From assembly GCA_943787575.1 (NCBI GenBank), contig CALSMY010000008.1, positions 104,712 through 168,711 on the forward strand: a stretch of DNA of 64,000 nt, in the 5' to 3' direction. Below, in pieces: positions 21,228-30,685 of this stretch. Position 1 is the first letter of the stretch. Each line of letters starts with the position of its first letter. The translations under genes were made by a program, and so were the position numbers. The notes under the pieces were generated by a model. That model did not search any database, was not told the DNA's origin, and worked only from the letters and a program-made list of their open reading frames with translations. Origin of the DNA: an uncultured Opitutales bacterium. Lineage in GTDB: Bacteria > Verrucomicrobiota > Verrucomicrobiia > Opitutales > Seribacteraceae.

Positions 21228-22331
21228 TTAGAATGAATGATTCACCGCAATGGTCACACCACCGATAAAATCATCGAAACTAAGAAGAGCATTTTCTTCA
21301 GTACCAGAAGTACGCTTCCAAGAAAAATTAGACAACCCACTAATCGACAACCATTCAAAGAAGGCGAAATTTGCAGAAAGACCAGCATTATAAACTTTAT
21401 CCGTACGGCTTTTATTAGATCCTTCAGTGAAGGCGGTCGAAAAATATGAGAAAGAGGGAACAAGGGTTAACTTTTCCCCAAAAAGTTTCGTATATGAAAT
21501 CGAAATTTCATGCCCGATACCATCCTGTAAATTGGCAGGACCATCTGCCAAACTTTGTCCTGCTTGCACAGTAATTGCCTCCAAAAAGGCAAAACTAAGT
21601 CCAGTCGAATCAGCTAATTGCTTGAATTGTTCTTCAAGGGTGTCGCTCTCAGAAAAGGTATAACTCGCTCCAGCGGAGAAGCTAATCGTGTCTCCAGAAT
21701 CCAAAATGAAGTTCTTTATAAAGGATAGTTTGGGAGTATTTGAATACATGAGCTGTTGTTTTTTTCCTCTGTAAGTACTGGGAGCGGTGTAGGTATGAGA
21801 AAAAACCAAACTAAAATCATTTGGCAAAACAAAGGGCAAAGAAAGGGATGCAATTTGGGTATCAGTATTTAATCCTGGATCTTTTAAAAATTCACTACCG
21901 TAATCCTCAATGGGATCCATAAAGGATCGCATTTGAATAAAACTAAGGGCTGGTGCACACACGACTTCATCCCCAATTCCGTATTCTCCGAGACCCAAGT
22001 TAAAACTAAGGGAAAGATCTAAACTCGTAGACTTATTATGGGTCTTGGAAGATTTCGGTTGTTTGAAAGGATTAGATGTGTAGTTGAAACTGGAACTGAC
22101 ATTTACCGAAGGCGTCAAGGCTGAGTCTCTCACCTGCAACAATCTTTGTGCACCCATAGGGTCTTCCTCTAAAGTGTAGGCTTCAGCTAAAGAATCTGCG
22201 AAGAAGTCTGCATTTAAGAAAGGCAAAGGTTCGTCGCCCGAAGAACTCGCATTAGTCGAATTCGCAGGTTGAGCAAATGCAAATGCTGGCAAAAACAAAA
22301 ATATTGAAAAAGAAAACTTTTTTCCGGTCAT
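21228..22331 (-). CDS. Outer-membrane beta-barrel protein
   Basis: Secreted beta-barrel candidate, 367 aa: signal peptide SFSIFLFLPAFAFAQPANS, then alternating amphipathic strands such as SVNVSSSFNYTSNPF, TSLDLSLSFNLGLGEYGI and LTLVPSFSYFSTAFTEGS. It ends in a barrel-like strand whose last residue is Phe (VTIAVNHSF), the usual Bam recognition signal. The mature N-terminus carries two N-x-S/T sequons in a row (ANSTNASSS). It lies between the giant FecR-repeat protein and a small exported protein; it might be the pore or anchor for the giant protein, which is inference from position only. Confidence 0.7.
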   Translation of the reverse strand: MTGKKFSFSIFLFLPAFAFAQPANSTNASSSGDEPLPFLNADFFADSLAEAYTLEEDPMGAQRLLQVRDSALTPSVNVSSSFNYTSNPFKQPKSSKTHNKSTSLDLSLSFNLGLGEYGIGDEVVCAPALSFIQMRSFMDPIEDYGSEFLKDPGLNTDTQIASLSLPFVLPNDFSLVFSHTYTAPSTYRGKKQQLMYSNTPKLSFIKNFILDSGDTISFSAGASYTFSESDTLEEQFKQLADSTGLSFAFLEAITVQAGQSLADGPANLQDGIGHEISISYTKLFGEKLTLVPSFSYFSTAFTEGSNKSRTDKVYNAGLSANFAFFEWLSISGLSNFSWKRTSGTEENALLSFDDFIGGVTIAVNHSF

Positions 22332-22376
22332 TAAGAAGAATGTTTAGGAGGATTGATAAGAGGAAAAGAAAAAACC

Positions 22377-24083
22377 TTAGTGACCAATTTTGCCAATAGT
22401 TATGTTACCACCATGAGCATCGAAGGCATCAGTAGTCATTATCAAATCATTAGCGTAACGAATATTAGTAATAAAGTTTACCCTTCCCCAAATTGAACTA
22501 TTAAAGTTTGGATATTTTCCGTTTATCGGACCATAAGCAGAGTTTAACATAACTTTTGATTGGGCAGGGAAATTAAGATTTCTCAGATTTAGAGTCATCG
22601 CCTCCATCGCAATTCGGCGCACATGTTCATTAAACCTAAGGTTATCTACGGAGATTTCTTGGTGAGCAAGTAGTTCGACTTCATTGTAATTGCCCTGACC
22701 ATTCGTATTCATTGATACATTATTGAGTACCAAACGATCTAAGGAGCGCAGCGAAATTTGATCCTGTGCGTAGAGATCCACACCGATGACATTTAAGGAA
22801 TTAAACGAACCAATACCTAAGCTATCACCCCCATAATTAATTTCGGTTCCTTTTTCGAAAGTAATGCCACCAGCTGACAACAATTTAAGCTCGTTAATCA
22901 CCCCTTCGGTTTGATCAACCGTAAATGAGAGGGACCCAGCAAGGTTTAAATGCTCGGATGATGCAATCAGTAAACGATTATGGGAAAGTTGAGAAAGATC
23001 ATAAGTACCAGTTCCAAATGAAAGATTACGACCACCTAGGACCCCGTCAAAATCATCATGATCAGAAGTATCATGGGAGGGGGAAACCGGCTCAGTCTCA
23101 GTGTCTGTTAGTTGAGTATCAGAAGGATTAAAGGAACCATCCACATTGGAATCAGTTATATCACTTTCATTTTCTGGTGTGTACTCATCCATGCTTTCGC
23201 CAAGAAGAGACAATGATTCAAAAACATCCATCGTTTCATTAAAGAAAGAACTAGCCATAGCAACATCTGCTGAAACGATTAAGTTTGGATCGATGGTACC
23301 AGTGAATTGATGATCCAAGAGAAAAGACAGGGTTTTAAGGTCATTGGCTGCCGAAGGATCATCATCTGAAGGTGGCTCGCTTCCAGGTTCTTCAAGCAAC
23401 GGACCATCGATCAAATCTGCCAGAACTGTACTTAGTTCCTCTCGCGAAAGGTTAAGAACCATTAGTTCCTTGGCAAGTAAGACAGGTATATCAGAAATCG
23501 GCACATCGGATGCATAGAGATCGCCCAAGAATTTTGCGGCCTTTAGTTGATCAGGGCTTAAAACAATCCTGCCACTATCATCACGAACAATTTCACTGTC
23601 AGATGTCACAAAATTTAACCACTCAGGTTCTAGGTCAAAAATTTCCATGGCATCTCCACCAGGTATACCAACTCTTTCTCCAATACTTTTGAAACTTATT
23701 AACCCGTCGAGATCTTGTAAATTGTTGAAGAAAATATCCATTAGCTTAATATCGTAGATAAATCTTTCAACCGTTTCGCCTGTTTCTTCATTAGTAATGC
23801 TTTCGTAACCACCAAGCTCATTGGCAAAGTCGTTAATTTGATCAAGTTTGTCGATATTTGAAAAAACTAAGTCTAATTTTTCAGGATCTCCCTTGAATTT
23901 TGAAGCGGTCGAAGCAATTTCTGCAGCAATATCAGAATTTTCTTTAAAAACATCAATGTATTCTGGGTATTCGGCTGAAAGCTTTGCCAAACCTGTCTCC
24001 TCCATAGTTAGTAAAGTATCGGAAAAGAGGATCTCGAAAGAACCGGAACCGTTTGGTCCTTTCAATTCGTTTAACACTTCCAA
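22377..24083 (-). CDS. Giant FecR-repeat exported protein, C-terminal part
   Basis: C-terminal third of the giant protein. It continues from the middle fragment after one extra A in the run near 24270 (sense there reads DSVLREIKNLSRALGYDADKRDAIFDNPSQV, missing from the ORF track). The first half holds more divergent copies of the repeat (VFSNIDKLDQINDFANELGG, FFNNLQDLDGL). The last ~250 residues are beta-rich with ladder-like spacing (LNLAGSLSFTVDQTEGVINELKLLSAGGITFEKG; DQISLRSLDRLVLNNVSMN), resembling a right-handed beta-helix as in filamentous adhesins. No peptidase or anchor motif is seen. Confidence 0.75.
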   Translation of the reverse strand: MEVLNELKGPNGSGSFEILFSDTLLTMEETGLAKLSAEYPEYIDVFKENSDIAAEIASTASKFKGDPEKLDLVFSNIDKLDQINDFANELGGYESITNEETGETVERFIYDIKLMDIFFNNLQDLDGLISFKSIGERVGIPGGDAMEIFDLEPEWLNFVTSDSEIVRDDSGRIVLSPDQLKAAKFLGDLYASDVPISDIPVLLAKELMVLNLSREELSTVLADLIDGPLLEEPGSEPPSDDDPSAANDLKTLSFLLDHQFTGTIDPNLIVSADVAMASSFFNETMDVFESLSLLGESMDEYTPENESDITDSNVDGSFNPSDTQLTDTETEPVSPSHDTSDHDDFDGVLGGRNLSFGTGTYDLSQLSHNRLLIASSEHLNLAGSLSFTVDQTEGVINELKLLSAGGITFEKGTEINYGGDSLGIGSFNSLNVIGVDLYAQDQISLRSLDRLVLNNVSMNTNGQGNYNEVELLAHQEISVDNLRFNEHVRRIAMEAMTLNLRNLNFPAQSKVMLNSAYGPINGKYPNFNSSIWGRVNFITNIRYANDLIMTTDAFDAHGGNITIGKIGH

Positions 24084-24249
24084 GAATGAATCCGCTTTGT
24101 CTGCATGTTCAAAAATTACATTTATTTTTTCAAGGTCAGCTTTAAATTCGTTGTACAGTTTTGTGAGTGAGGCAACTTGAGAAGGATTGTCGAAAATGGC
24201 ATCGCGCTTATCGGCGTCATATCCGAGGGCACGGGAAAGATTTTTGATT

Positions 24250-27200
24250 TCACGGAGTACTGAATCCTTTCTTGGTTCCTTCGTACCTTTGTGCGATCAA
24301 TAGAAGATCTTCAGATTTATCCAAGTTATTGAAAAGAAGATCAACTTGACCCTTAGCGGCATCTAGCAAGGGCGAAATCTCATAAATATTGGGGAGATAA
24401 TCAAAATTTTCTTCAAGAAATAGTTTATCCAATTTGGCAGGTTGATTCAAGTAAGTCGCAACCAAGGAATTGAACATAGACAGAGTTTCTGCCTTAGTGG
24501 TTTGATCTGTTTCACCAGACACGCCATTGAAAACATATTCTAGTTTAGCAGGCTTACTCCTAAGATTTTGTGCTAAGGGTGTAAGGTCGTCGAGTAAAGA
24601 TAGATTGGAGAAAACAACATCGATCATAACTTCGTCTTCTCCCAACACCTTTCCAATTTCAATCAAGTTATCAATTTGATCAACATTGTTAAGAAATAAT
24701 TCCCTGTATTCTTCCTTCTTGGCTAACTGATCAGCGGAATCACTCTCGTTTGCTTTAAGCACTGGGCTATCCAAAACAAACAAAACATCCCCTGCTCGTT
24801 CCGCACTTAATGAAAAGTTTGAAAATTCTGAAACACTAAGAATCTTGCTCGCTGTGCTTAAGGTAACTCCAGAGACTGCCCCTGTGTCAGCGTCAGTAAC
24901 TTCGTCAAATTTGTAAATTCCAGCAATTCCATTGGAAGAACCGGTTAGCAGGTTTACTTGTTCAGCAGTAAGTTCGTAAACGGATGATCCATCTGAATGT
25001 AATACCGACTTTGCGGATATAGAATTGGCAGTTAAGTATGAGTCAACTGAGGTTTGGTCAGCGTAATCAGTGGCCAAGGTTTGAGGAGTTGCAGAATCTG
25101 TGGAAAATATTTCATTGAAGGAGTAGCCTTGATCGACAAACCTCGAACTTTTCAGGGATGTTAAAGCACCCGATTCCATAACTTCATCGAAGTCGAAAGA
25201 GTCTCCACCCGTAGCAAGTTGATCAAGAAGAGTAGAATCGTCCCCTCCAGCATCAATCAGAACCTTCAATTGATTAACTTGCTCAACATTCTCCAAGGCA
25301 GTGTCAAGGACTGCAGCTGAAGAATCACCCGACCCCGCAGCGATATCAGTAAGGGTTTTAATATTCTGGAATCCTTGGTCTGAGATAAGAGCCTCTTTTC
25401 TCGCAGAAACTACTACCCATAGATCACGAACTGTGGTTTCGACAGCATCGGAATAAGATCCCTCATCCAAAATGGACTGAACACTAGTTGGTGTAACTCC
25501 ATCAACAGTTGTAGGATCAAGGTCTTTGGCACGAAAAACCCGATCGGCAACCTCTGAAGACACATCGGAGGGAAGGAGTTCTTTGAGTTTAGTGTTAAGT
25601 GCAGATACAGAATCTATAGCGGTAATGGCATCCCTTGTGGAGGCATCAACATCGAGCCCTCCGGACTGTACTTCCAGTGCTTTAGCTCTTTGTTTCTTTT
25701 CATCAACTTGTTTAACAACTGCAAGAAAGTTGGTGAAATCTGCAGGACCAGAACCTGGGTCTGCACTGGCATCTGCATCTGCCTCATCAACAGCTTGTGC
25801 TAAAGATTCAGCTTGCTCAGCACTACGAAGGATTGCTTTTTGGGTTTCAATATCTCCTCCCGACTTGGCCATTACTTTAGCAAGGTCTTCAGCCTTATCT
25901 GCATTTCCAAAAATCTCGGATAGAAGATCAGTCTTGCCATCATCTCCGCCTGCAGAATCGGCGATCTTGGCAAGATCATTAAGAGTGTCTGCTTTTTCCG
26001 CGTTTTCTAAAAGATTTGTCACATCAACCGAAGCTCCGTTCAAATTAGCTTCTTCTGCAGATGCAACTACCTCCGCGAGATCATCAGCTTTGTCTGCATT
26101 CGCGAAAACGGTATTGAGAAGATCACCATCCCCACCTGCTTTTGTCGTTAGCGTTTTCATGTCTGTCGCCTTATCGGCATTTTGAAGGACAGAACCAAGA
26201 TTTCCACTTGCTCCGCTTGTTTTAGCAACACTCATCACATCCCTGAGGTTGTCTGCTTGATCAGCATTTTCAAAGACGGCAGTTAAATTTGTTGCATCCT
26301 GCAGACCCAAACCTGCTGCATCATCCATAACTGATTTCATGGAGTCCGCTTTGTCAGCATTCTGCAAGGTACTAGCTAAAATACTTGCTTGGCTGGAATC
26401 AAAGGTTTTCCCACCTGTGCCATCATCGGTTCCGAGACTTTCTTTCGCCACGCTCATAACCTCCTTTAGGTTATCGGCTTGATCGGCATTTTGAAAAACA
26501 GATGTTAGGTTTGTTCCATCCTGAAGTCCCATACTCGCTGCATCTTCCATCACTGACTTCATGGAGTCCGCTTTGTCAGCGTTCTTTAGAGTGCTTGCCA
26601 TAATATTGGCTTGATCTGCTCCCAGTTTTTTATTTCCCGAACCGTCATCTGTACCCAAGGCTTTCGCAGCGACTTGCATAACCTCGTTAAGATCATCTGC
26701 TTTATCGGCATTTTTGAAAACAGAACCTAGGTTTTCTTTATTTTGTGCACCAAGATCAGCCGCAACTTGTACAACCTCCTTCACGGAGTCAGCTTGTGAT
26801 ACATTAGTAAATACCGATTCTAAACTTTCCTTATCCTTTGCCCCAATCGATGAGGCAACAGCAACAACTTCTTTGACATCGGCAGCATTTTGCGAGTCCT
26901 CGAGAAGACTATCAAACATGGCGTCACTTTTCACACCTATAGCTTCTGCCTCAATGGTAACATCAACCACATCATCAAAGTTATTCACTAAGTCAGAAAC
27001 AAATGATGCATCGTCCTTACCTCCATCAGAAGCTCTTCGTTTTGAGCGTCTCTCTTCAACTTTTTCTTCAAATTTAGCAGATGCTTTTACAGCAACCTCG
27101 ACATACATGTCCATTTTACCAGCTTGATCCTCATTTTCTAAGTCAATCAATCCAGTTTTCTCAAGAGCGATTGCCTCTTTTGACCCATTGTCGTCCAAAC

Positions 27201-27525
27201 CTTTGGCAGATGCCTGACGATCATCATCAACTTCGTTTAATTCATCATCAGATGGAGCATCATCTTCCGGGTTTGACTGGGGTGCATCGGCTGCGGGTGG
27301 TGGTTCTACGGCTTTTCCTGTAGCGGCACCAGCTTTATCAACCTCTGCCTGGATTGCTTTCATGACCGATGAGGGACCCTTCCAATTTGCATGGGAAGCA
27401 TGCCACCCGCTGCTGAAATACCAGCGGCTAAGCTTTGCCCTGGTCCCAAGAGAGTAGGACGACCACCGCCCTTGGGCATGTAGGAAATTTTCCCTTGAGC
27501 ATTTGGGTCGTCTGGTTAAAGCCAC
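24250..27525 (-). CDS. Giant FecR-repeat exported protein, central repeat region
   Basis: Central portion of the giant protein. After a Pro/Asp-rich linker, about 12 close copies of a 27-43-residue unit follow, with core x-N-A-D-x-A-D-x-[LM]-K-x-V-M (for example QNADKADSMKSVMDDAAG), then looser copies further on. Two adjacent 74-residue double units are almost identical (26272-26715). The repeats are Asp/Ala-rich and helix-prone. The first ~50 residues of the ORF-track translation are out of frame: two or three indels near 27375-27530 separate this fragment from the FecR part. No catalytic motif is visible. Confidence 0.8.
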   Translation of the reverse strand: MALTRRPKCSRENFLHAQGRWSSYSLGTRAKLSRWYFSSGWHASHANWKGPSSVMKAIQAEVDKAGAATGKAVEPPPAADAPQSNPEDDAPSDDELNEVDDDRQASAKGLDDNGSKEAIALEKTGLIDLENEDQAGKMDMYVEVAVKASAKFEEKVEERRSKRRASDGGKDDASFVSDLVNNFDDVVDVTIEAEAIGVKSDAMFDSLLEDSQNAADVKEVVAVASSIGAKDKESLESVFTNVSQADSVKEVVQVAADLGAQNKENLGSVFKNADKADDLNEVMQVAAKALGTDDGSGNKKLGADQANIMASTLKNADKADSMKSVMEDAASMGLQDGTNLTSVFQNADQADNLKEVMSVAKESLGTDDGTGGKTFDSSQASILASTLQNADKADSMKSVMDDAAGLGLQDATNLTAVFENADQADNLRDVMSVAKTSGASGNLGSVLQNADKATDMKTLTTKAGGDGDLLNTVFANADKADDLAEVVASAEEANLNGASVDVTNLLENAEKADTLNDLAKIADSAGGDDGKTDLLSEIFGNADKAEDLAKVMAKSGGDIETQKAILRSAEQAESLAQAVDEADADASADPGSGPADFTNFLAVVKQVDEKKQRAKALEVQSGGLDVDASTRDAITAIDSVSALNTKLKELLPSDVSSEVADRVFRAKDLDPTTVDGVTPTSVQSILDEGSYSDAVETTVRDLWVVVSARKEALISDQGFQNIKTLTDIAAGSGDSSAAVLDTALENVEQVNQLKVLIDAGGDDSTLLDQLATGGDSFDFDEVMESGALTSLKSSRFVDQGYSFNEIFSTDSATPQTLATDYADQTSVDSYLTANSISAKSVLHSDGSSVYELTAEQVNLLTGSSNGIAGIYKFDEVTDADTGAVSGVTLSTASKILSVSEFSNFSLSAERAGDVLFVLDSPVLKANESDSADQLAKKEEYRELFLNNVDQIDNLIEIGKVLGEDEVMIDVVFSNLSLLDDLTPLAQNLRSKPAKLEYVFNGVSGETDQTTKAETLSMFNSLVATYLNQPAKLDKLFLEENFDYLPNIYEISPLLDAAKGQVDLLFNNLDKSEDLLLIAQRYEGTKKGFSTP
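25720..26905 (-). repeat. Array of ~12 NADKAD-type protein repeats, incl. a 222-bp tandem duplication
   Basis: In-frame coding repeats of the giant protein, 27-43 residues each. The pair at 26272-26715 is a 222-bp tandem duplication: the two 74-residue halves align end to end, and the DNA ggagtccgctttgtcagc recurs exactly 222 bases apart (26341 and 26563). The rest of the array varies in unit length and is more diverged, suggesting repeated unequal crossover. Not a CRISPR: units are coding, long and degenerate. Confidence 0.85.
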
Positions 27526-28037
27526 CGTCTGGGGAGTTTGACCACTTTCATGCGAGGAATCGTTCCGCGAATACCCGCAGTACCCACAGGTGAATCGATA
27601 TTAAAACTGGACTCTTTCTTAAGTTTTTTTACATCGACCACCATATCTCCAAGACTCAGATCGATGACTGTTTCAGAGGGGCTGGGTTCGTCTTTGCGAG
27701 CTGAAAGTTTCCCTGCTGTCTTGGGGTCGAAACTTTTTTGGGCAAATTTCTTAATGTTTAAAACTGAGCCTTCCTTTAGGGTAGTGATCGTTCCGGAAGA
27801 AAAGAGCAGTACAATTTTAGATCCCGTACCCGTTTTTACGGTATGTCCATCAAACAATAATCCCCCAACCTTAATCCGATCACTGGGCAAGTCTGCACCG
27901 CTCTCATTGTTCGTTACGGTGACCTGCCCTTCCATGCTGGCAATGATGATCGCACCTTTGGAATCAATCGCTCGTAAGGAAAGGCAAAAACAAAAAGATA
28001 AAAAAGTTAAAAAGAGAGGAAGGGGTAGATTTCTCAT
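27370..28037 (-). CDS. Giant FecR-repeat exported protein, N-terminal FecR domain
   Basis: N-terminal fragment of the giant protein. A signal peptide (PLPLFLTFLSFCFCLSLRA) leads to a FecR domain: ASMEGQVTVTNNESGADLP, GHTVKTGTGSKIVLLFSSGT, TTLKEGSVLNIKKF and FNIDSPVGTAGIRGT. The printed frame stops at 27516, but dropping one C restores KLPDGGFNQTTQMLKGK, and a further base restores ISYMPKGGGRPTLLGPGQSLAAGISAAGG, a Gly-rich tail leading into the repeat region. FecR domains here probably mediate envelope interaction rather than iron signalling, since no sigma factor or FecI is nearby. Confidence 0.8.
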
Positions 28038-28108
28038 ATGAAAGTTTAAAACTTAGGTTGCTAGATGCGCAAGTAATTAACTTAACAAGTCTTATTGATA
28101 CATAAAAA

Positions 28109-28305
28109 TCATTTTTTTGTAAATTTATATACTTTTCCCCAAGCATTTGAAAATACTTTTTCAAAATATTGATCGTTCAAGTTTTCCATGAAATAGCCCT
28201 GAACTAAAACACTTTGAAAAGCTTCATCGTCCATAAAAAACCAAGCTTGGCCAAGTTGATAGCCAAGTCCGGGAATTACAAGATCATCCCCAGCATCAAG
28301 AGGCA
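28109..28305 (-). CDS. PglB-like oligosaccharyltransferase, C-terminal end
   Basis: The last ~60 residues of the oligosaccharyltransferase in its third frame: [49 protein letters not shown] and a stop. This resembles the very C-terminus of Campylobacter PglB (MDKTMFNSAYVQ...). The join to the upstream piece requires removing one base near 28294-28299 (minus strand ctcttgatg). Confidence 0.65.
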
Positions 28306-28500
28306 GTGCTATCATCGATTTCATTGTAGGATGAAAGAGCAGAAGGAGGCAATCGGTGAATTGTAGCAATTTCGGATATTTTACTGTTATTTTTCGGAAC
28401 CTTATAGTTTCGATCTCCACTAAAATAAGGCAGTGTAGTTTGGATAAGATGAAAGCGGGCACCCTTCTTTTCTATTGAGGGTACATCCATGAGTTTGCGG
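28300..28500 (-). CDS. PglB-like oligosaccharyltransferase, linker piece in second frame
   Basis: Short in-between stretch in the frame of the 28296-28649 ORF, sense from about 28500 down: [33 protein letters not shown] and on to [10 protein letters not shown]. It joins the main body (…FHRKLHDPK) and the end piece ([10 protein letters not shown]…) if one base is missing near 28501 and one is extra near 28296. Its composition fits a periplasmic beta domain. Alternatively the gene ends at 28472 and this is downstream remnant. Confidence 0.5.
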
Positions 28501-30685
28501 TCTTGGGATCGTGAAGCTTGCGATGAAAAGAAAAAGGGATGGGAGTGGGAGAGTTGGGCAATTTTGCAAGGTTTTGAGATAAATCTGCTTCGATTTTGTA
28601 GCCACCTCTCATGTTGAGAATAATTTTGGAACCCTGGCTTGTTACCCAATCAGCCTGTGTGAAAAAGGGTTGCTTCCTGGGATCTGCTCCCTTTTCAAAC
28701 AATGGATGGGTGTAAACATCTTCATTGAATCGTGAAAGCAGATAACGACGGGCAAAAGAAGAACGAAAAGTATCCGCAGACATGATGATTAATTCATTCA
28801 AATGAGGAATATGAACCAAACGCCGGCCCACAGCAGGGTTGTTTTTCAATCCAACGGTAAGTCCGTCTACGGAAACTGAGTCAACCATCCGAGCTGGTCC
28901 GCCGAGAGGGTCGATTTCAAAAGCCTGTCCGTAAGAAATCATTCCATTCTGAGCCCCTTCAATCAGCAAATCTCCACGCCGGTTCAATCGATAACCGCCA
29001 TTAAAAGCATAGGATGCCCCTTCCCTTCTGCCTCCTCGAAGAATTGTCATAGGTGGCTCACTGAGGTTGGAAGCGTTACTTCCTGCATTACCAGAAAAGT
29101 AAAGGTTACGTGAACTAAAGCTGAGAATGGTGGGAAAAATTCTCAAAATTTCGTAAGGTAGGAAAAGAAAGGTTTCCTGGGTTTTCGGAGGAAGGGAAAA
29201 TCCGGGTTTAGAGGCATCGGCCAGAAAACCTTGGTAGAACAGTTGCTCGGGGGAACCGTCACGAAAAATCGCTTGAACCGCCGTGTAGTAATCACTTTTT
29301 CCGTTTATTTTACGCTCTTCTTGTAGACGGATAAAAGTCTCTGTCTTCAATCTTGCCAAGTTATAAGCTTGTAAAGAAGAAGTGGAGCGTAAGATTTCTG
29401 AACTAAGGAAATTGTCGATGGTTTGATGTGCGGGTGAAGTGAAAGTTCTTGTATTTCCATAATACCAACATCCGGAGCCGTAATCCCACCAAGTAACCAC
29501 AAAGTCATCAGGATCCGATGCATTGTTTAACTCCTCTAAAACCTCCATCGTCTTAATCGGGTAAACTACATGGGAGTGATAATTGGCTGCATGTTGTAAA
29601 TTGGGAGTGGCAAACCAGGCTACCAAAAGAGCAACAAGCCCCAAGCTTACCCAACCAGATCTTTTCTTGAACACATCGCTTTTCATCCTCTCTTTTGCAA
29701 CTAATCTTACGACACCCCAAATCAGAACGATCAAGAAAAAGGTTAGTCCAATAGCCGCGTAGTTGCCAACATGTACGGTAAACCTCAATCCCACCGCCCC
29801 CTTAAAGCAATTGTATGCAATTGCTAAAAAAGGCAGGGTGATGCAAAATTCCCAGTAGCGTAAAATAAGCAGTCCAAGCCCGATCAAACCAAGAATCGAT
29901 GCAGGTAAAACAAAACTAGCATTTTTTAGCCCCCCGGGCATACACCGGGGACATGAACAGGTAGGGGTATCTGCAAGAATACGATTTCGTACCACCTCAA
30001 AAGGGATTTTACTTGCTTCCCGAATGGTCGTTTTGACATCCAAAAACTTGAGAGCATCCGAATCCCCCCCCATGGTCGCACCCGTTTTCCCAACAATCGA
30101 ATAACTTTGTAATTTACCAGTAATTTTGGACCAAGTCCCCGAAAAAGGACCCATGTTAGTAAAAGGAAAAACTCCGACCGCCACAGTAAGGAGGAAAAGG
30201 GTTACAAAAATGGGCTTTGCCTTGGAAACGAAAGGTATGGAATAAACTTTGAAAATTTTTGCTTTTAAAGAAGTAAAAGAGCCAACAAGCATAATAACTG
30301 GTAAGGATACCCCCAAAAAAAACATTTTTGGATTTTGCTCAATGAATCCGCCAGAAGACCAGACTTCGGCAAATAAGACCCAGGACATTAATAAAATAGT
30401 CGAAAGAGTGAAAGGGGTGCTTAGTCCATCGAATATTTGCTTCAGACCCGCCCCACTGCCCTTTCGATCAAGCCAAGTATCGAAGACAGAAAGCCCAATC
30501 CGGTAGGACATAAAGCCTATGCAAAGCGAACAAGTAACCGCTTGTATTGAACCATAAAAAAACCTACCTAACAGCAAGGAAATCACAGCTGCCAGCAAAT
30601 ATCGAAGCGACAAATTCCGAGATGCTGCCAAAAGGAAGTAGACGGAGAAAGCAGGAGAAGTAATGCAAAGATATCTGTATCATAA
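28472..30685 (-). CDS. PglB/STT3-like oligosaccharyltransferase, main body
   Basis: Central and periplasmic part of a bacterial N-oligosaccharyltransferase. After the join at 30689 it reads [32 protein letters not shown], then several TM helices. A TIxE motif occurs as [15 protein letters not shown], matching the acidic ligand of external loop 5. After the last TM comes [20 protein letters not shown], the WWDYG acceptor-binding signature of STT3/PglB. The C-terminal domain continues with [19 protein letters not shown] and [21 protein letters not shown], like PglB. An unusual CxCxxC cluster ([12 protein letters not shown]) lies in loop 5. The natural glycan donor and targets are unknown. Confidence 0.85.

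Noticed and set aside
25526-26185. 219-aa plus-strand ORF in the repeat region
   Set aside because: Antisense to the in-frame repeats of the giant protein; Ser/Ala repeats mirror them. No RBS or homology seen.
25720-26905. CRISPR-like repeated DNA
   Set aside because: Units are 81-129 bp, degenerate and in frame within a protein; no uniform short repeats or spacers, no cas genes.
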